Below, piece after piece: positions 63,581-64,000 of a stretch of DNA of 64,000 nucleotides. Below the pieces are notes generated by a model that worked only from the letters and a program-made list of their open reading frames with translations, was not told the origin of the DNA and did not search any database. The position numbers and the translations under genes are program-made. Origin of the DNA: Meghimatium bilineatum (taxonomy: Eukaryota; Mollusca; Gastropoda; Stylommatophora; Philomycidae); assembly GCA_034231615.1 (NCBI GenBank), contig CM067298.1:23033238-23097237 (forward strand), read 5' to 3'. The first letter of the stretch is position 1; every line of letters begins with the position of its first letter.

Positions 63581-64000
63581 TAGAATAAAATTTTAACCCA
63601 CATTGATAGGTTATATTTCATTAGTGCAGCCATTTTTAATTGATGTACTATCCCAAATGAGCTATTATTTGTAATACTACATATACCGTTGCGATATTTC
63701 TGAAGTATAAATGTTTTGATGGTCACCAAGGGTAAATAACATACATTCAGAAACTGGCACTGTAGAATTTGGTCAGTAAAGAGTCATTCATGGAAACAAA
63801 GGTTCTAAGAAAGTGAAAGCGTCAGCCCAAGGTGTTGATGGAATCAGGATATCAAAGACCTTTTTAATAGAACGCTAGAAGAATCAGATCAACTTTCACT
63901 ATCAGAAAATATTGCAGAATAGCAGTGAGGTCAACATTCTGTAAAGGACACAGCACATAGAAGAAGGTTCATCTAATTGTCTGTTTATCTTTAAAGTTTA
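63580..64000. other. No identifiable feature
   Basis: Window end; nothing recognised. Confidence 0.4.

Overview
The window is AT-rich, intron-containing animal DNA. It is dominated by decayed transposons, and one host gene can be supported. The mix of elements (several non-LTR retrotransposon families, Penelope-like pieces, a Tc1/mariner element with long inverted repeats, a Merlin transposase, TTAA-flanked piggyBac-like elements and abundant SINEs) suggests an invertebrate, most likely a lophotrochozoan such as a mollusc. That taxonomic call is inference; no marker gene fixes it.

Host gene. From about 27.4 kb to beyond the right edge, the + strand carries an ortholog of UIMC1/RAP80, the ubiquitin-binding subunit of the BRCA1-A DNA-damage complex. 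A 1.9-kb exon (59687-61585) opens with the Abraxas-interacting (AIR) region, recognisable by W, then NPDCYTQVI, then a basic helix and a G-x-P-V-x-x-x-P tail. The next exon (62966-63038) encodes a UBZ4 zinc finger with the spacing C-x2-C-x11-H-x3-C. Upstream I assembled ten further small exons with AG/GT borders whose phases all agree: 27370-27425, 31015-31109, 32466-32527, 34935-34967, 37240-37344, 40534-40734, 45471-45619, 47635-47776, 50578-50612 and 54011-54032. They add a UIM-like helix split across an intron and acidic SUMO-interaction-like motifs. The 5' end and the second zinc finger were not found.

Layout. 0-6.2 kb: SINEs, a Penelope-type terminal repeat, a LINE tail and an unclassified repeat. 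6.2-14.2 kb: LINE remnants on both strands around about 1.7 kb of featureless AT-rich DNA. 14.8-17 kb: a GATA microsatellite and a relatively GC-rich repeat block. 17.4-26.1 kb: LINE remnants, two nearly identical LINE tails (second copy here), RNase H tails, and a Penelope-like GIY-YIG endonuclease interrupted by a TA microsatellite. 27.4-64 kb: the introns of the RAP80 gene, filled with SINEs, LINEs, a Merlin remnant, a SINE-disrupted mariner element, piggyBac-like elements and many minisatellites. The most striking minisatellite is a 1.3-kb array of a 33-bp unit with a 12-unit higher-order period (52.4-53.7 kb).

Most open frames in the window are chance frames or retroelement debris. No bacterial-type operon, CRISPR array, rRNA or convincing intact tRNA gene is visible.
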